A program made the position numbers and the translations under genes. 64,000 bases of DNA from Schwartzia succinivorans DSM 10502 (GTDB lineage Bacteria > Bacillota > Negativicutes > Selenomonadales > Selenomonadaceae): NCBI RefSeq assembly GCF_900129225.1, contig NZ_FQUG01000002.1, positions 62,001 to 126,000 of the forward strand. The letters run 5' to 3'. Position 1 is the first letter of the stretch. Every line of letters starts with the position of its first letter. Under the pieces are notes generated by a model. That model had not been told where the DNA came from, did no database searches, and worked only from the letters and a program-made list of their open reading frames with translations. Shown one piece after another: positions 63,275-64,000 of this stretch.

Positions 63275-64000
63275 ATGAAAAAGGCGCATTTCCTGCGTGG
63301 CTTCTGGAATCTTTTCCATGGCTATTGGCATTCAGAAGAAAAATGGAAGGCCTGCGGACTTCTTGGCGTTGTTATTTCCTTGAATTTTGCTATGGTCTAT
63401 CTCGTAGTACTTATAAATGAATGGTACAAGGATTTTTACGACGCGCTTCAGGCTTATAACTACGAACTTTTTTGGCCGCTTCTCGGACAATTTACAGCGC
63501 TTGCGCTGCTTCATATTGTGATTGCAGTCTACGCAATCTATCTCCAGCAGCTTTTGCAGATACGATGGAGAACATGGATGACGAAGCGGTATGTCAGTGC
63601 ATGGCTCAACGGACAGTCCTATTACAGGCTGCAGGTAGTGGGGAGCGACATGGACAACCCTGACCAGCGTATTCAGGATGACATCAACCAGTTTGTTAGT
63701 TTGACCCTCGGCCTTCTGGTGAACATTTTGAAGCAGCTCACCACATTGGCTGCATTTGCGGTTGTATTGTGGAATCTTTCGGGTGTTATTGAGGTCCCTG
63801 TAGGGAGCTGGAATTTTCAGATTTATGGATATATGCTTTGGTTTTCGCTTCTGTATTCGGGACTCGGAACATGGTTTGCCCATCTTGTGGGGCGTAAGCT
63901 CATCCGACTGAACTATGACCAGCAGCGGTATGAGGCTGATTTCCGTTTTTCCATGACACGTGTGCGTGAAAACAGTGAAAGCATTGCTTTTTATCGAGGC
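63275..64000 (+). CDS. SbmA/BacA/YddA-type ABC transporter (3' truncated by window)
   Basis: 242 residues visible, frame open at the window end, start ATG 63275 after AAAGG. Four hydrophobic segments are visible (about 27-48, 70-95, 145-166 and 188-210). The membrane domain signatures QIRWRTWMTKRYVSAWLNG, YYRLQ and DNPDQRIQDDINQF are those of the ABC_membrane_2 (SbmA/BacA/YddA/Rv1819c) family. Members export or import peptides, cobalamin or siderophore-type compounds. The ATPase half, if present, lies beyond the window, so YddA-like full transporter versus SbmA-like permease cannot be decided. Separated from the upstream gene by a terminator. Confidence 0.85.
   Translation, partial: MKKAHFLRGFWNLFHGYWHSEEKWKACGLLGVVISLNFAMVYLVVLINEWYKDFYDALQAYNYELFWPLLGQFTALALLHIVIAVYAIYLQQLLQIRWRTWMTKRYVSAWLNGQSYYRLQVVGSDMDNPDQRIQDDINQFVSLTLGLLVNILKQLTTLAAFAVVLWNLSGVIEVPVGSWNFQIYGYMLWFSLLYSGLGTWFAHLVGRKLIRLNYDQQRYEADFRFSMTRVRENSESIAFYRG

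Overview
The window comes from a diderm (outer-membrane-bearing) Firmicute, most likely a member of the Negativicutes in the Selenomonas/Anaerovibrio/Veillonella sphere. It has a near-complete lipid A/Kdo/Lpt set, BamA, TamB, TolC and Skp-like proteins clustered as in that class, together with strong AGGAGG-type ribosome binding sites and frequent TTG starts typical of Firmicutes. The genus call is inference. No rRNA, tRNA, CRISPR array, IS element or replication origin was seen.

Region 1 (1-4262). The 3' part of hemL ends at a bidirectional terminator. A minus-strand pair follows: a six-helix GHKL sensor kinase and an overlapping 107-residue membrane protein that is a DHp domain alone. In an ungapped alignment the kinase has Asp where the small protein has the phosphoacceptor His, so the two look like complementary halves of one kinase. 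A LytTR response regulator is divergent. A tandem repeat (two CATCACTTTTT units 20 bp apart) lies between kinase and regulator. An almost identical copy lies upstream of the next operon, at the same distance from a candidate -10. A roughly 186-bp imperfect palindrome (MITE/REP-like) fills the gap after the regulator.

Region 2 (4263-22830). A two-partner secretion system: a TpsB/FhaC-type outer-membrane transporter and a single 16.8-kb gene for a 5592-residue filamentous adhesin of LktA-like architecture. The shared repeat box suggests that the two-component system controls it.

Region 3 (22831-26900). A three-gene binding-protein-dependent ABC importer of the Fe3+/AfuABC/PhnSTU type (lipoprotein, two-module permease, ATPase), with an internal terminator after the binding-protein gene.

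Region 4 (26901-43065). An envelope-building cluster: mlaE, mlaF, mlaD (fused to a C-terminal beta-barrel-like domain), tolC, tamB, a sigma-70-family factor, a small single-pass protein, bamA, an uncharacterised outer-membrane-like protein, and three tandem OmpH/Skp-like proteins.

Region 5 (43066-62284). Lipopolysaccharide synthesis and export in near-pathway order: lpxD, an lpxL-type acyltransferase, lpxC, fabZ, lpxA, lpxI, lpxB, msbA, a waaA-lpxK fusion, kdsB, kdsA, kdsD, kdsC, a second acyltransferase, lptC, lptA, lptB, lptF/G and a DUF3084 protein.

Region 6 (62285-64000). A YqgF-like nuclease-fold protein, a dCMP deaminase and the 5' part of an SbmA/YddA-type ABC transporter cut by the window end.

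The most interesting signal is the split-kinase/LytTR system with its duplicated target box in front of the giant adhesin operon.
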